Source: Microbacterium paraoxydans (GTDB lineage: Bacteria; Actinomycetota; Actinomycetes; Actinomycetales; Microbacteriaceae). Taken from it: a stretch of DNA of 64,000 bases. The notes beneath the pieces were generated by a model. It worked only from the letters and a program-made list of their open reading frames with translations. It made no database searches and was not told where the DNA came from. The position numbers and the translations under genes are program-made. This document shows positions 46,480 through 55,887 of the stretch, piece after piece. Where the stretch lies: the NCBI RefSeq assembly GCF_020524545.1, contig NZ_JAIVLG010000004.1, forward strand, positions 310,001-374,000, in the 5' to 3' direction. Every line of letters starts with the position of its first letter. The stretch's first letter is position 1.

Positions 46480-48100
46480 GGCGCAAGGAGATGTCGTGGT
46501 CGAAGCGGACCCGTCGATGAGATGGAACGGCTGGGGGGATCCGGCGAAGGCCAAGGACCTGCCGCTGGCGGTGCGGGCGCTGCTTCCGATGCTGCTCGGG
46601 CGCGTACGCAAGCCCGAGCCCGCGGTAGAACTCGCACACGTGCAGCTGAGGCCCTCGCGGTTGACCGATGAGGACCGTGCGGCCTTCTGCGCCGCGATCG
46701 GTCCCGAGAACGTGGATGACGCCGCCGAGGCGCGTATCCGTCACGCCGGTGGGCGTTCGACACCCGACCTGCTCCGGCGCCGCGAGGTCGAGCAGGACGC
46801 GCCCGATGCCGTCCTCCGCCCCGCCGATCACGAGGAGGTCCGAGCATGTCTCGACATCGCCGTCGCTCGGGGGATCGCGGTGATCCCCTTCGGCGGCGGC
46901 ACGAGCGTCGTCGGAGCGCTTGATCCCGAACGGGGCGGGCACCACGCCGTCGTGAGTCTCGACCTGCGACGCCTCAGGGGCCTGATCCGGCTCGATGACG
47001 TCAGCCGTGACGCCGTGCTCGCTGCAGGAACGACGGGTCCCGAGGCGGAAGCGCTGCTGTCCGCCCATGGTTTCGAACTCGGTCACTTCCCGCAGAGCTT
47101 CCGCTACGCCACGATCGGAGGGTTCGCAGCGGCGCGGTCGTCGGGCCAGAATTCCGCGGGCAACGGGCGCTTCGACACGATGGTCACCGGAATCAGGGTG
47201 GCGACACCGACGGGCGACATCGAGCTCGGGCGCGCTCCCGGTTCTGCCGCGGGGCCCGATCTGATCAGGGTGTTCCTCGGCTCCGAGGGCATCTTCGGCG
47301 TGATCACCGAGGTGCGGGTGCGGGTGCATCCGATCCCACGTGACCGGGTGTTCGAGTCGTGGAGCTTCCCCGACTTCGCCAGCGGAGCCGAGGGACTGCG
47401 CAGGGTCGCACAGCAGGGCAACGGCCCCACGGTCATCCGGCTCGCGGACGAGGCGGAGACCGCGGTCACTCTCGCCCAGGTCGGCAGGATCGGCAAGGCC
47501 CTCGCGAAGGGCGCGAGCGTGGTGACCGTGTACGAGGGCGTGGACATCGCGGAGAGGCGCGCCCGCACCGCGGTCCAGCTCGCTGCGGCCGGAGGGGTCT
47601 CGGCGGGTGAAGGACCGGCGGAGGACTGGAGAAAGGGGCGATTCGACGGCCCCTATCTGCGGGATTCACTGCTCGACGCCGGGGTGTTCTGTGAGACGCT
47701 CGAGACCGCGACGACCTGGCGGAACCTGCACGCGTTGCGTTCTGCCGTCGAAGAGGCGCTCAAGGCCGGTTTCAGTCATGTTGGCGCGAAGGCGTACGTC
47801 ATGTGCCACGTGTCCCACATCTATCCGACCGGGGCATCGCTGTACTTCACCGTCCTCGCGGCGCTCCGTCCGGAGCCGCTCGACATCTGGACGGCTGTGA
47901 AGGCCCGCGTCAACGATGCCATCCTGGGGTCGGGTGGGACCATCAGCCATCACCATGCGGTGGGTAGGGATCATGCGCCCTGGCTCCGTCAGGAGATCGG
48001 CGACACCGGCATCCGCATCCTCTCCGCCATCAAGCGCGAACTCGACCCCACCGGTGTCCTCAACCCGGGTGCGGTGCTCGAGATCGAGCGGACGCGCTGA
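46478..48100 (+). CDS. Alkyldihydroxyacetonephosphate synthase-like FAD oxidase
   Basis: FAD enzyme of the vanillyl-alcohol-oxidase/AGPS family, 540 residues. The FAD-binding part has IPFGGGTSVVGALDPERGG, QSFRYATIGGFAAARSSGQNS, YGR-equivalent NGRFDTMVTGIRVATPTGD and GSEGIFGVITEV. The C-terminal part has CHVSHIYPTGASLYFTV, GGTISHHHAVGRDHAPWL (triple histidine as in AGPS) and LDPTGVLNPG. AGPS swaps the acyl chain of acyl-DHAP for a fatty alcohol in ether-lipid synthesis. The resemblance is close enough to propose that, but other hydroxy-acid oxidations remain possible. No ribosome-binding site is seen, and the operator abuts the ATG. Confidence 0.87.
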   Translation: MAQGDVVVEADPSMRWNGWGDPAKAKDLPLAVRALLPMLLGRVRKPEPAVELAHVQLRPSRLTDEDRAAFCAAIGPENVDDAAEARIRHAGGRSTPDLLRRREVEQDAPDAVLRPADHEEVRACLDIAVARGIAVIPFGGGTSVVGALDPERGGHHAVVSLDLRRLRGLIRLDDVSRDAVLAAGTTGPEAEALLSAHGFELGHFPQSFRYATIGGFAAARSSGQNSAGNGRFDTMVTGIRVATPTGDIELGRAPGSAAGPDLIRVFLGSEGIFGVITEVRVRVHPIPRDRVFESWSFPDFASGAEGLRRVAQQGNGPTVIRLADEAETAVTLAQVGRIGKALAKGASVVTVYEGVDIAERRARTAVQLAAAGGVSAGEGPAEDWRKGRFDGPYLRDSLLDAGVFCETLETATTWRNLHALRSAVEEALKAGFSHVGAKAYVMCHVSHIYPTGASLYFTVLAALRPEPLDIWTAVKARVNDAILGSGGTISHHHAVGRDHAPWLRQEIGDTGIRILSAIKRELDPTGVLNPGAVLEIERTR

Positions 48101-48101
48101 C

Positions 48102-49007
48102 ATGTCGGAGCACATCGCCGTGCTCGCGAATCCGTCATCCGGCAAGGGCAGGGGCGGGCGAGCGGCCGAAGCGGCCGTCGGGCTTCTTCGGGAACGCGGC
48201 GTCGAGGTGCGCACCTTCGTGGGGGGCTCCGCGGCGGATACCGCGCGGCTCGCCGCGGTGGCGTTGACGGACGACCCCCGCGTCCTCATGGTCGTGGGCG
48301 GTGACGGCACGCTTTCCGGCGTGCTCGAGACGGTGTGCGGCGCCACTGTCCCCATCGCCCTGGTGGCTGCGGGCACGGGGAACGATCTCGCCCGGGCTCT
48401 TGGACTCCCGCGCGGAGACGCACGCGCTGCCGCCGAACTCGCCCTGACGGGCGTGCCGCGAGGGATCGATGTCGGCGTGATCCGCACCGCGGAGGGCAGC
48501 CGGAGGTTCCTGACCATCGCGGCGCTGGGCTTCGACGCGAAGGTCAGCGATCGCACCAACCGGCTCCGCTGGCCGCACGGCGCGCCGCGCTACTACCTCG
48601 CACTGCTCATCGAGCTGATGCGACTGCAGCCGATGGACTTCACCCTCGCGGTGGACGAGGAACCCGCCAGGAGCTCGCCGGGCACGCTCATCGCAGCAGG
48701 CAGCACCTCGAGCTACGGCGGCGGAATGCCGATCTGTGCCGGGGCTGTTCCGGACGACGGGCTCCTCGACCTCGTTCACGTCGCACCGCTTCGCCGGCTG
48801 CGCCTGTTGCGTCTGTTCCCGCTGCTGCTCCGCGGCAGGCATCTCTCGCGCGGTGAGGTCGCGCATCGTCGCGCACGGTCGGTCACGGTGTCGGCCCCTG
48901 GTCTCGTGGTCTACGCCGACGGTGAGCGGATCGGCGAGGGGGAATGCACCATCTCGGTGCTTCCGAGAGCGCTCACGATGATGGTGCCGAAGGAGAGCGA
49001 TGACTGA
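48102..49007 (+). CDS. Diacylglycerol kinase-family lipid kinase
   Basis: Protein of 301 residues with the lipid-kinase fold: IAVLANPSSGKGRGG at the N-terminus, MVVGGDGTLSGVLE near residue 65, and AAGTGNDLARALGLP near residue 90. The C-terminal part has SYGGGMPICAGAVPDDGLLDLV and YADGERIGEGE. It starts 1 bp after the AGPS-like gene and overlaps the GMC oxidoreductase by 8 bp, so all three are one transcript. In this setting the acceptor may be an ether- or acyl-glycerol (inference). It is a paralogue of the gene at 10065. Confidence 0.9.
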   Translation: MSEHIAVLANPSSGKGRGGRAAEAAVGLLRERGVEVRTFVGGSAADTARLAAVALTDDPRVLMVVGGDGTLSGVLETVCGATVPIALVAAGTGNDLARALGLPRGDARAAAELALTGVPRGIDVGVIRTAEGSRRFLTIAALGFDAKVSDRTNRLRWPHGAPRYYLALLIELMRLQPMDFTLAVDEEPARSSPGTLIAAGSTSSYGGGMPICAGAVPDDGLLDLVHVAPLRRLRLLRLFPLLLRGRHLSRGEVAHRRARSVTVSAPGLVVYADGERIGEGECTISVLPRALTMMVPKESDD

Positions 49008-50631
49008 GTTCGACGAAGACGTCGTGGTCGTGGGTTCCGGGTTCGGAGGCTCGGTGGCCGCACTGCGCCTGGTGGAGAAGGGCTACCGTGTCCGCGTCTA
49101 TGAGGCGGGTCGCCGCTTCGAGGACGATGACTTCGCGAAGACCAACTGGCACGTCCGGCGCTACCTGTGGGCACCGGCTCTGGGGTGCTACGGAATTCAG
49201 CGCATCCACCGACTGCCGCATGTGATGATCCTGGCCGGGGCCGGTGTGGGAGGCGGATCGCTCAACTACGCGAACACGCTCTATCAGCCGGGTCCGGCTT
49301 TCTTCGCGGACCCGCAGTGGCGCGATATCGCGGAGTGGGAGACCGAACTCGCACCGCACTACGCCACGGCGAAGAGGATGCTCGGTGTCGTGGAGCGCTA
49401 TCCGCACACCGGTCCTGTGGAGAGGATCATGGCCGGCGCGGCGGACGACCTCGGTGTCGGCTCCACGTTCCGGCGCGCGCCGGTCGGTGTCTGGTTCGGG
49501 AGGCCGGGGGAGCGCACGCCGGACCCCTTCTTCGGCGGCGAAGGCCCGGATCGCACCGGATGCACCCTCTGCGGCAACTGCATGGTGGGCTGCCGGGTCG
49601 GCGCGAAGAACACCCTCATGAAGAACTATCTCGCTCTCGCAGAGCGTCGCGGTGTCGCGATCGAGGCGCTGCGCACGGTCAGCGAGGTGCGGGAGCTCCC
49701 GGGCGGGGGTTTCGCCGTCACCACGCAGCGCAGCGGGGCGTGGTTCCGACGTTCGCGGAGGACCGTGACCGCTCGGCAGGTGGTGCTGGCGGCCGGCACG
49801 TGGGGCACGCAGCAGTTGCTGCATCGGATGAAGGAGTCCGGGGCACTGCCTCGGATCTCGGCGTCGATCGGACGCCTCACGCGTACCAACTCGGAAGCGC
49901 TGGACGGTGCGGTCGCCACGAAGGTCCCGGAGTCGCTCCAGCTCGCCCGAGGCGTCGCGATCACGACGTCGTTCCACATCGATGAGCGCACGCACGTCGA
50001 GAACGTCCGTTATGGCCCGGGGTCGAACCTGATGGGGGTACTGGCGACCGTGATCGTCCCCGGAGGGCGGCCGCTGGGGGTGCGGCTGCGCAGCGTCGTT
50101 GCGCAGTTTCTCCGTTCCCCGCTGCGTCAATTCCGGTTGGGGAGCCTCCGCCGCTGGAGCGAGCGGGGGATCATCGCTCTGGTGATGCAGACGGCGGACA
50201 ACTCGCTCACGCTCTCGCTGCGCCGTCGCTTCGGTCGCTTGGTGATGACGAGCGCACAGGGGCACGGATCCCCTAACCCGAGCTACCTGCCCCAGGCCCA
50301 CGCGGCGACGGAGGCGATCGCTGCACGGGTCGAGGCAGAGGGAGGGATGCCCGCGGCTCCGCGCGGCTCCTGGCCGGAGGTGTTCGGCATCCCGCTCACC
50401 GCGCACTTGCTCGGCGGCGCGGTGATCTCGGCGTCGTCCGCAGAAGGGGTCATCGATGCGTATCACCGCGTCTGGGGTCATCCGGGGCTCCACGTCGTCG
50501 ACGGTGCTGCGGTGCCCGCCAATCCCGGGGTGAATCCCTCGCTCACGATCACCGCACTCGCGGAGCGGGCGCTTTCCTTCTGGCCTCGATGCGGAGAGGA
50601 CGATGCGAGGCCGATTCAGCCCGCGGATTGA
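49000..50631 (+). CDS. GMC-family (cholesterol oxidase-like) oxidoreductase
   Basis: FAD-dependent oxidoreductase of 543 residues. The FAD loop VVVVGSGFGGSVAALRL is near residue 8 and GAGVGGGSLNYANTLY near residue 83. A cysteine cluster, CTLCGNCMVGCRVGAKN, resembles a ferredoxin site and is typical of the cholesterol-oxidase-like GMC branch in actinobacteria. C-terminal substrate and FAD motifs are TAHLLGGAVI and VVDGAAVPANPGVNPSLTITALAE. The substrate is probably an alcohol, steroid or fatty alcohol. It is the last gene of the unit with the AGPS-like enzyme and overlaps the convergent membrane protein by 16 bp. Confidence 0.9.
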   Translation: MTEFDEDVVVVGSGFGGSVAALRLVEKGYRVRVYEAGRRFEDDDFAKTNWHVRRYLWAPALGCYGIQRIHRLPHVMILAGAGVGGGSLNYANTLYQPGPAFFADPQWRDIAEWETELAPHYATAKRMLGVVERYPHTGPVERIMAGAADDLGVGSTFRRAPVGVWFGRPGERTPDPFFGGEGPDRTGCTLCGNCMVGCRVGAKNTLMKNYLALAERRGVAIEALRTVSEVRELPGGGFAVTTQRSGAWFRRSRRTVTARQVVLAAGTWGTQQLLHRMKESGALPRISASIGRLTRTNSEALDGAVATKVPESLQLARGVAITTSFHIDERTHVENVRYGPGSNLMGVLATVIVPGGRPLGVRLRSVVAQFLRSPLRQFRLGSLRRWSERGIIALVMQTADNSLTLSLRRRFGRLVMTSAQGHGSPNPSYLPQAHAATEAIAARVEAEGGMPAAPRGSWPEVFGIPLTAHLLGGAVISASSAEGVIDAYHRVWGHPGLHVVDGAAVPANPGVNPSLTITALAERALSFWPRCGEDDARPIQPAD

Positions 50632-51167
50632 GTCTTGGTGAGCGGGATCGCTCGCACAGGATCCTCGCACAGCGCCCGCGACGCCGTCCGGTACCAGCCG
50701 AAGGCAACGCTGACCCCGCTCAACGCCGAGAGCGGCAGCGCGATGTACGGCTCGGTGATGTGACCCAGCAGGGTGCCGAACTCCGACGTCGCGCTCACCG
50801 GCCAGACGCCGACGAGCGCGATGACCGCACCTCCGACGATGAGACCGAGCCCTGCGAAGGAGAGAACGTGTCGGCGCATGCTCGTCACCGTTCGCAGAAG
50901 TCTCCCCAGCATGAAAGCAGCCGCGCCGCCGATGACGGTCGCCAGAACCGAGAAGGCCACGACGAAGCACAGCTGGAACCAGGCAACCAAGATCAGGATC
51001 GAGAGAACTCCCTGTACGGATCGCGACAGGATCGTGAGAACGACGGTCGTCACGAGGAGGAACAGCGCGTTGAACGTGATGCAGGCCGTGAGCGCGCCGC
51101 GCCAGAACTCCCACCGGCTGAAGGCCATCGGGTGCTCCGCCGTGCGCGGCGAGGGGCGAGACATCAT
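50616..51167 (-). CDS. Four-helix membrane protein of unknown function
   Basis: Unrecognised hydrophobic protein of 183 residues with four predicted membrane helices: LTACITFNALFLLVTTVVL, ILVAWFQLCFVVAFSVLA, HVLSFAGLGLIVGGAVIAL and ALPLSALSGVSVAFGW. It has a short basic loop after the second. No signature assigns a function. TAGCCT lies 6 nt upstream of the first of two adjacent ATGs. Its 3' end overlaps the GMC gene by 16 bp. Confidence 0.72.
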   Translation of the reverse strand: MMSRPSPRTAEHPMAFSRWEFWRGALTACITFNALFLLVTTVVLTILSRSVQGVLSILILVAWFQLCFVVAFSVLATVIGGAAAFMLGRLLRTVTSMRRHVLSFAGLGLIVGGAVIALVGVWPVSATSEFGTLLGHITEPYIALPLSALSGVSVAFGWYRTASRALCEDPVRAIPLTKTQSAG

Positions 51168-51173
51168 CGATCC

Positions 51174-51179
51174 AGGCTA
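51174..51179 (-). promoter_or_regulatory. Predicted -10 element of the four-helix membrane protein gene (leaderless)
   Basis: Minus-strand TAGCCT, then GGATCG (6 nt), then the ATG at 51167. Confidence 0.5.
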
Positions 51180-51202
51180 GGGCGTGCGGGCGCGCTGGAC
51201 GA

Positions 51203-51247
51203 CGAAGCGCCCCACCGGATTCGCTGGGAATCCCGTGGGGCGCTTCG
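51203..51247 (-). terminator. Terminator of the fadA-fadB unit
   Basis: Arms CGAAGCGCCCCAC and GTGGGGCGCTTCG, a perfect 13-bp stem with a 19-nt loop, 16 bp after the fadB-type stop. Confidence 0.85.
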
Positions 51248-51262
51248 CGTCATGGTGTGAGG

Positions 51263-53419
51263 TCAGCGGTTCTCGACGCCCCGGATCTGCGGGGTGTGGA
51301 ATGAGCCGCCGAAGGCCCGCTCGGACGCGCCCTCGCGGTCGAGGTACGGTGAGGCGCCACCGTCGATGAACGGCCAGCCGGCCCCGAGGATCAGGCACAG
51401 ATCGATGTCCTCGACCTCGGGCACGACGCCTTCGTCCAGCATCAGCTTGATCTCCTGCGCCAGGCCGTCCTGAACACGCTGCAGGATCGTCGCCGCCGAG
51501 GCGGGGGTCTTCCCGACAGCAGGCTTCAGCACCTTCTCGGCCTGCTTCGTCCAGCCGACGACACGTCCGCCCTTGTCCTTCTCCACGACCGCGTCGAGTT
51601 CTGCGAGCGCATGGAAGTTCTCGTTGGCGTAGAACCGGTCGGGGAAGGCGTGGACCATCGTGTCCTGCACATGGGCGGCGACCTTCCACCCGACCAGGTC
51701 GATCAGCTGGAACGGTCCCATCGGGAGGCCGAGCGGGCCGAACGCCTTCTCGACGTCCGCGATCGGTGTGCCCTCGTAGACCGCACGGGCGGCTTCGCCC
51801 ATGACCTTGGCCAGCAGTCGGTTCACGACGAAGCCCGGCGCGTCTGCGGTGAGTACCGCGTTCTTTCCGAGACTCTTCGCGACGACGAAAGCCGTCGACA
51901 GGGCGGCGTCGTCCGTCGCGGGTGTCTTCACGATCTCGATCAGCGGCATCACCGCGACCGGGTTGAAGAAGTGGAAGCCCACGAGACGCTCGGGGTGCGC
52001 CAGCTTGGAGCCGATCTCCTCGACGGACAGCGACGAGGTGTTGGTCGCGAGGATCGCGTCCTCGGCGATGATCTTCTCGATCTCGCCGAACACCTGCTGC
52101 TTGACGCCGACCTCTTCGAACACGGCCTCGATCACGAAGTCGCAGTCCGCGTAGAGGCTCTTGTCCGTGGTACCGGTGACGAGCGCACGCAGTTTGTTCG
52201 CGGAGTCGGAGTCCAGGCGGCCTTTCGCCTCGAGCTTGCCGATCTCCTCGTGGATGTACGCGACGCCCTTGTCGACGCGCGCCTGATCGAGGTCCGTGAT
52301 GAGCACAGGCACCTGCAGCTTGCGCACGAACAGGAGGGCGAACTGGCTCGCCATGAGGCCGGCTCCGATGATGCCGACTTTGGTGACCTTCTTCGCGAGC
52401 TGCTTGTCCGGGGCGCCGACAGGACGCTTCGCGCGCTTCTGCACGAGGTCGAAGGCGTACATGGACGCCGCGAACTGGTCGCCCGTGACGAGTTCGGCGA
52501 GCGCTTCGTCCTCGCGAGCGAAGCCGTCGGCCTTGGTCCCGGTCTTGGCCTTGTCGAGCAGGTCGAGTGCAGCGTACGGCGACTTCGGCACGGTGCCGAT
52601 CTTCGACTCGAGCATTCCGCGTGCCATCTTGATGGCGATCGGCCACTTGGTGAGGCGTTCGATCTTACCGGGCTCGTTCTTGCGCTCGACCTTCTTGCCG
52701 CCGAGAACGGCGTCCGCCCACGACAGGGAGTTCTCGAGGTAGTTCGCGGCGGGGAAGATCGCGTCGAAGATGCCCAGATCGAATGCCTGCTGAGGCTTGA
52801 GCATGCGGTTCTGCTTGAGCGGGTTGGAGATGACGACCTCGAGCGCGTTCTCGATGCCGATCAGGTTCGGCAGCAGGTACGCGCCACCCCAACCGGGGAT
52901 GATGCCGAGGAAGACCTCGGGCAGAGCGACCGCCGCGGCCGATGCGTCGACCGTGCGGTAGCTGGAGTTCAGCGCGATCTCCAGGCCGCCGCCCAGGGCG
53001 AGACCGTTCACGAAGGCGAAGGACGGGACTCCGAGGTCGCCGAGCTTGCCGAGGACCTTGTGACCGAGCTGCGCGATCAGGCGGGCGTTGTCGCGCGAGC
53101 CGACCTTGCTGATGTCGGACAAATCGGCGCCCGCGGCGAGGATGTACTGCTTCCCCGTGACGCCGACCGCGTGGATCTCGCCCGCGGCCGCGCGCACCTT
53201 GAGGCCGTCGAGTGTCTCACCCAGCTGCGTGAGGGTCGCCGGTCCCAGAGTGTTCGGACGCGTGTGATCACGGCCGTTGTCGAGTGTGATCAGGGCGAGC
53301 ACCTTGCCGGAGGCGAGACGGATGTCGCGCACCGGAGATTGTGTGATGACCTCGCCCTCGGTGAGTGCCTGGATGGGGGAGAAGTCGATCTCGTCGTAGT
53401 TGGTCACAGTGGCGCTCAC
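51263..53419 (-). CDS. Trifunctional-type beta-oxidation enzyme: enoyl-CoA hydratase/3-hydroxyacyl-CoA dehydrogenase
   Basis: Protein of 718 residues in the FadB/FadJ arrangement. The N-terminal crotonase domain (about 25-240) has YILAAGADLSDI (oxyanion hole), GLALGGGLEIALNSSYR and LPEVFLGIIPGWGGAYLLP. The NAD-binding domain starts near 343 with VGIIGAGLMASQFALLF. It contains NTSSLSVEEIG and GFHFFNPVAVMPLIEIV with the catalytic histidine, followed by the C-terminal dehydrogenase domains. It performs hydration and oxidation of enoyl-CoA in fatty-acid breakdown. The GTG at 53419 overlaps the thiolase stop (GTGA), so the two subunits of the complex are translated together. Confidence 0.93.
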   Translation of the reverse strand: MSATVTNYDEIDFSPIQALTEGEVITQSPVRDIRLASGKVLALITLDNGRDHTRPNTLGPATLTQLGETLDGLKVRAAAGEIHAVGVTGKQYILAAGADLSDISKVGSRDNARLIAQLGHKVLGKLGDLGVPSFAFVNGLALGGGLEIALNSSYRTVDASAAAVALPEVFLGIIPGWGGAYLLPNLIGIENALEVVISNPLKQNRMLKPQQAFDLGIFDAIFPAANYLENSLSWADAVLGGKKVERKNEPGKIERLTKWPIAIKMARGMLESKIGTVPKSPYAALDLLDKAKTGTKADGFAREDEALAELVTGDQFAASMYAFDLVQKRAKRPVGAPDKQLAKKVTKVGIIGAGLMASQFALLFVRKLQVPVLITDLDQARVDKGVAYIHEEIGKLEAKGRLDSDSANKLRALVTGTTDKSLYADCDFVIEAVFEEVGVKQQVFGEIEKIIAEDAILATNTSSLSVEEIGSKLAHPERLVGFHFFNPVAVMPLIEIVKTPATDDAALSTAFVVAKSLGKNAVLTADAPGFVVNRLLAKVMGEAARAVYEGTPIADVEKAFGPLGLPMGPFQLIDLVGWKVAAHVQDTMVHAFPDRFYANENFHALAELDAVVEKDKGGRVVGWTKQAEKVLKPAVGKTPASAATILQRVQDGLAQEIKLMLDEGVVPEVEDIDLCLILGAGWPFIDGGASPYLDREGASERAFGGSFHTPQIRGVENR

Positions 53420-54621
53420 TTCTTCTTCTTGCCGTCGTAGTGCGGGTTCTCCCAAATGACCGAACCGCCCTGGCCGAGGCCGACGCACATGGCGGTCAGA
53501 CCGTAACGGACGTCCGGGCGCTCAGCGAACTGAGCCGCGAGCTGGATCATCAGACGCACACCGGATGCCGCGAGCGGGTGTCCCAGCGCGATCGCGCCGC
53601 CCCACTGGTTGACCCGGGGGTCGTCATCGGCGATGCCGAAGTGGTCGAGCAGCGAGATCACCTGGATGGCGAACGCCTCGTTGAGCTCGAACAGGCCGAT
53701 GTCACCGATCGTGAGTCCGGCCTTCTTGAGGGCCTTCTCGGTCGACGGGATCGGTCCGATGCCCATGATCTCGGGCTGCACGCCGGCGAAGGCGAAGGAG
53801 ACCATCCGCATCTTCGGCGCGAGTCCGAACTCCTTCACCGCTCCGCTCCCGGCGAGCAGAGACATCGTCGCGCCGTCGGTGAGAGGAGACGACGTGCCGG
53901 CGGTCACGCGCCCGTGCGGGCGGAAGGGCGTCTTGAGCGCCGCGAGATCCTCCATCGTGGTCTGCGGGCGACGGCCCTCGTCCTCGGTCGCGAGACCCCA
54001 GGCGCCGTCCGGTCCCTTGGTCGCCACCGACACGAGGTCGGGCTGGATCTTGCCGGCGTCGTACGCGGCCTGCACCTTGTGCTGGCTGAGCATGCCGAAT
54101 CGGTCCGAGCGCTCCTTGGTCAGGTGCGGGAACCGGTCGAAGATCCGCTCCGCGGTGACGCCCATGTTGAGCGCGCCCGGGTCGACCATCTTCTCGGCGA
54201 CGAATCGCGGGTTGGGGTCGGCGTTGCCGCCGATGGGGTGGTGCCCCATGTGCTCGACGCCACCGGCGAGGGCGAAGTCGTACATGCCGACGCCGATCGA
54301 AGCGCCCATGGTCGTGACGCTCGTCATGGCGCCCGCGCACATCCGCTCCACCGCGAGCCCAGGCACGGTCTGCGGAAGACCCGCGAGGATCGCCACGGAA
54401 CGTCCGAGTGTCAGCCCCTGGTCGCCGGTCTGGCTCGTCGCGGCGATCGCGACATCATCGATGCGGTCCGCCGGGACGGCAGCGTTGCGCTCCATCAGCC
54501 CGATGGTCGCCTTGACGGCGAGGTCATCCGCGCGGGTGTTCCAGTACATGCCTTTTTCGCCGGCACGCCCGAAAGGGGTGCGTACTCCATCGACGAAGAA
54601 GACGTCCGAGATCTCGGCCAC
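53416..54621 (-). CDS. Acetyl-CoA acyltransferase (thiolase)
   Basis: Thiolase of 401 residues cleaving 3-ketoacyl-CoA in beta-oxidation. The nucleophilic cysteine is in AVERMCAGAMTSVTTM near residue 94. The catalytic His is in ALGHPLAASG, and the second Cys is in AMCVGLGQGGSVIWE. The GTG start at 54621 has GGAGG 5 nt upstream and TAACTT 9 nt upstream. It is first in a two-gene unit with the hydratase/dehydrogenase, the actinobacterial FadA-FadB pair, and ends in a lysine-rich tail. Confidence 0.93.
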   Translation of the reverse strand: MAEISDVFFVDGVRTPFGRAGEKGMYWNTRADDLAVKATIGLMERNAAVPADRIDDVAIAATSQTGDQGLTLGRSVAILAGLPQTVPGLAVERMCAGAMTSVTTMGASIGVGMYDFALAGGVEHMGHHPIGGNADPNPRFVAEKMVDPGALNMGVTAERIFDRFPHLTKERSDRFGMLSQHKVQAAYDAGKIQPDLVSVATKGPDGAWGLATEDEGRRPQTTMEDLAALKTPFRPHGRVTAGTSSPLTDGATMSLLAGSGAVKEFGLAPKMRMVSFAFAGVQPEIMGIGPIPSTEKALKKAGLTIGDIGLFELNEAFAIQVISLLDHFGIADDDPRVNQWGGAIALGHPLAASGVRLMIQLAAQFAERPDVRYGLTAMCVGLGQGGSVIWENPHYDGKKKK

Positions 54622-54693
54622 TCTGCCTCCAAGTTAGTGCGTGGCTTCAGTCTACGAAGCGCGTGAAACCGGGAGGAATCGGTTGGATCGAAC

Positions 54694-55887
54694 CTACGAA
54701 GCCGTCGTGGGGGTCGCGTCGGGCGTTTGAGCGGCCTCTACAAAGGCCGCAGCGATCTTCTGTGCAGTCTGTGCAATCTGCCACGGGCGGGCTCCCAGCG
54801 CGGCCAGAGCAGCGCCGATCTCCTCCGGCGTCTCTCCGGGCAGATCCCAGGCCACGCGGCGCAGATACTCGGGAGTGAGGAGGTTCTCGGTCGGCATCCT
54901 CAGCTCTTCGGCGGTCGCCTCGACGACGGGTCGCGCAGCCTTGAGCCGCGCATCCGCTTCCGGATTCCGGTCTGCCCACGCGCGAGGAGGGGGAAGGCTG
55001 TCGCTCGGCACGCGTTCGCGGGGAAGGTCCTCCGAGGCCCTGCCCTCGACGATCGCCTGCCACCAGCGGTCGAGTTGCGTGCGACTGGCGCGCCCCTGGA
55101 ACTCCTTGACACCGGCCAGCGCCTGCTTCGACGGAGGGTTCGCGATCACCGCAGCCACCAGCGAGCGGTCCGGCACCAGTCGTCCAGGGGAGACGTCCTG
55201 GTCTTGAGCGAACGCCTCGCGAGCCTGCCACAGAGCACGGGCGACCGCGAGATTCCTCGCGCCGCGAACCTGATGCAAGCCGCTGAGCCGCCGCCAGGGG
55301 TCTTCGCGCGGTGGTTTGGGTGCGCGCGTCAGGGTGGCGGCGAACTCCTCCGCGGCGAACTCCGTCTTGCCTTGCTCCTCGAGTTCGAGAACGAGGATGT
55401 CGCGGACGTCGATCAGGTGCAAGACGTCGAGCGCGGCGTATTCGAGCCAGGAGTCTGGGAGCGGGCGCGTGGACCAGTCGGCGGCGGAATGCTCTTTCTT
55501 GAGCGCGATGCCCAGCGTGTCCTCCACGACCGCCCCGAGTCCCACGCGCTCGTGGCCGAGCAGGCGGGAGGCGAGTTCGGTGTCGAAGATCGTCGGTGGT
55601 TCGAGGCGGAGCTCGCGCAGGGAAGGAAGGTCCTGGCTCGCGGCATGCAGCACCCATTCCACGTCGCCGATGGCGTTCTGGAGGGCTGCGAAGTCTCCGA
55701 TCGCCGGAGGGTCGAACAAGAAGACCCCGGCATCGCGACGGAACACCTGCACCAGGTAGGCGCGTTGCGAGTAGCGGAAACCGGACGCGCGCTCCACGTC
55801 CACCGCCACGGGCCCGGTACCGGCGGCGAGCGCGGCGCATGCCGCTCGGAACTCCTCAGCGTCCGAGATCACGGAGTATTCAGTCAC
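54694..55887 (-). CDS. rnd: HRDC-domain ribonuclease D-type 3'-5' exoribonuclease
   Basis: Protein of 397 residues. The N-terminal DEDD exonuclease domain has VAVDVERASGFRYSQ (Asp and Glu ligands), WVLHAASQDLPSL with the second Asp, and YAALDVLHLIDVRD near residue 150. A central HRDC domain covers about residues 210-290 (VRGARNLAVARALWQAREAFAQ in parts), and a C-terminal helical HRDC-like region follows. RNase D trims stable RNA 3' ends. The gene overlaps the upstream DUF3000 gene by 8 bp, an arrangement conserved in actinobacteria. Confidence 0.92.
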   Translation of the reverse strand: MTEYSVISDAEEFRAACAALAAGTGPVAVDVERASGFRYSQRAYLVQVFRRDAGVFLFDPPAIGDFAALQNAIGDVEWVLHAASQDLPSLRELRLEPPTIFDTELASRLLGHERVGLGAVVEDTLGIALKKEHSAADWSTRPLPDSWLEYAALDVLHLIDVRDILVLELEEQGKTEFAAEEFAATLTRAPKPPREDPWRRLSGLHQVRGARNLAVARALWQAREAFAQDQDVSPGRLVPDRSLVAAVIANPPSKQALAGVKEFQGRASRTQLDRWWQAIVEGRASEDLPRERVPSDSLPPPRAWADRNPEADARLKAARPVVEATAEELRMPTENLLTPEYLRRVAWDLPGETPEEIGAALAALGARPWQIAQTAQKIAAAFVEAAQTPDATPTTAS

